This document shows, in pieces, positions 63,906-64,000 of a DNA stretch of 64,000 bases. The notes beneath the pieces were generated by a model. It was not told the DNA's origin, searched no databases, and was given only the letters and a program-made list of their open reading frames with translations. The stretch is from Sulfuriferula sp047300855 (GTDB lineage: Bacteria > Pseudomonadota > Gammaproteobacteria > Burkholderiales > Sulfuriferulaceae), in contig NZ_CP170197.1 of the NCBI RefSeq assembly GCF_047300855.1, positions 1,240,001 through 1,304,000 of the forward strand. The letters run 5' to 3'. The position numbers and the translations under genes are program-made. Position 1 is the first letter of the stretch. Each line of letters starts with the position of its first letter.

Positions 63906-64000
63906 CGGACTGCATTTTCTGTAAAATTGTGGCGGGCGAATTGCCCAGCAAAAAAGCCTTCGAAAATGATGAGTTGCTGGTATTCCACGATATTCACCCG
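63902..64000 (+). CDS. HIT-family hydrolase (5' part)
   Basis: The first 33 residues: MTDCIFCKIVAGELPSKKAF and on, the typical N-terminus of HinT/HIT proteins with the CxxC pair. It overlaps hisE by four bases and runs off the window. In betaproteobacteria a HIT gene often follows hisE. Confidence 0.9.
   Translation, partial: MTDCIFCKIVAGELPSKKAFENDELLVFHDIHP

Overview
The window reads as a chromosome segment of a Gram-negative betaproteobacterium, most likely a Nitrosomonadales-type autotroph or methylotroph. This is inferred from gene content and order: exbB-exbD-(Kdo transferase-like)-lpxK-Trm112-kdsB-adk, a pyrophosphate-dependent phosphofructokinase beside a proton-pumping pyrophosphatase, and a compact hisDCBHAFIE run. 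No rRNA or other decisive marker is present.

Layout. 1-1556: host genes (retropepsin-like protease, RluF-type pseudouridine synthase) ending in tRNA-Val(CAC). 1557-17983: two integrative elements in tandem in the 3' half of that tRNA. A perfect 45-bp copy of the tRNA end lies at 1512-1556, 11006-11050 and 17939-17983. Element 1 (to 11050) runs on the minus strand: integrase, AlpA-like protein, CHC2 zinc-finger protein, AAA+/SF3-type helicase, a striking inverted iteron array (probable replication origin), an HTH protein, and a protein I recognise as an HK97-fold major capsid protein, followed by small unknown genes. It resembles a phage satellite that keeps a capsid gene but has no portal, large terminase or tail gene. 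Element 2 (to 17983) is more AT-rich. It carries two tyrosine recombinases, a small HUH (rolling-circle) Rep-like protein, and a C5 methyltransferase with a convergent probable restriction endonuclease.

17984-23388: host phosphatase region (AcpA/PLC-type phosphoesterase, PhoA-type alkaline phosphatase, an exported protein). 23389-32606: a minus-strand operon for a type II secretion/MSHA-like machine: pseudopilin GspG, GspF, GspE, PilM/N/O-like proteins, a PilP/GspC-like protein, a lipoprotein secretin and three more pseudopilins. 32759-34690: DUF1223 protein and a neutral zinc metallopeptidase.

34990-37965: a small chromosomal integron. IntI is divergent from three cassettes (a PH-like membrane protein, an unknown 252-residue protein, a GFA-family protein) separated by recognisable attC sites. 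intI overlaps miaA by four bases. 38915-44248: a giant PilZ-DUF1631-GGDEF-EAL protein and XseA. 44640-53576: envelope/LPS genes, adenylate kinase, and the PPi-PFK/H+-PPase pair. 53866-53941: tRNA-Thr(CGT). 54077-64000: SWIM-SNF2 helicase, Fur-family regulator, the his operon without hisG, and the start of a HIT-family gene.

The most novel part is element 1, with its iteron array and single capsid gene. Next are the HUH-Rep element carrying a restriction-modification pair and the integron fused by overlap to miaA.
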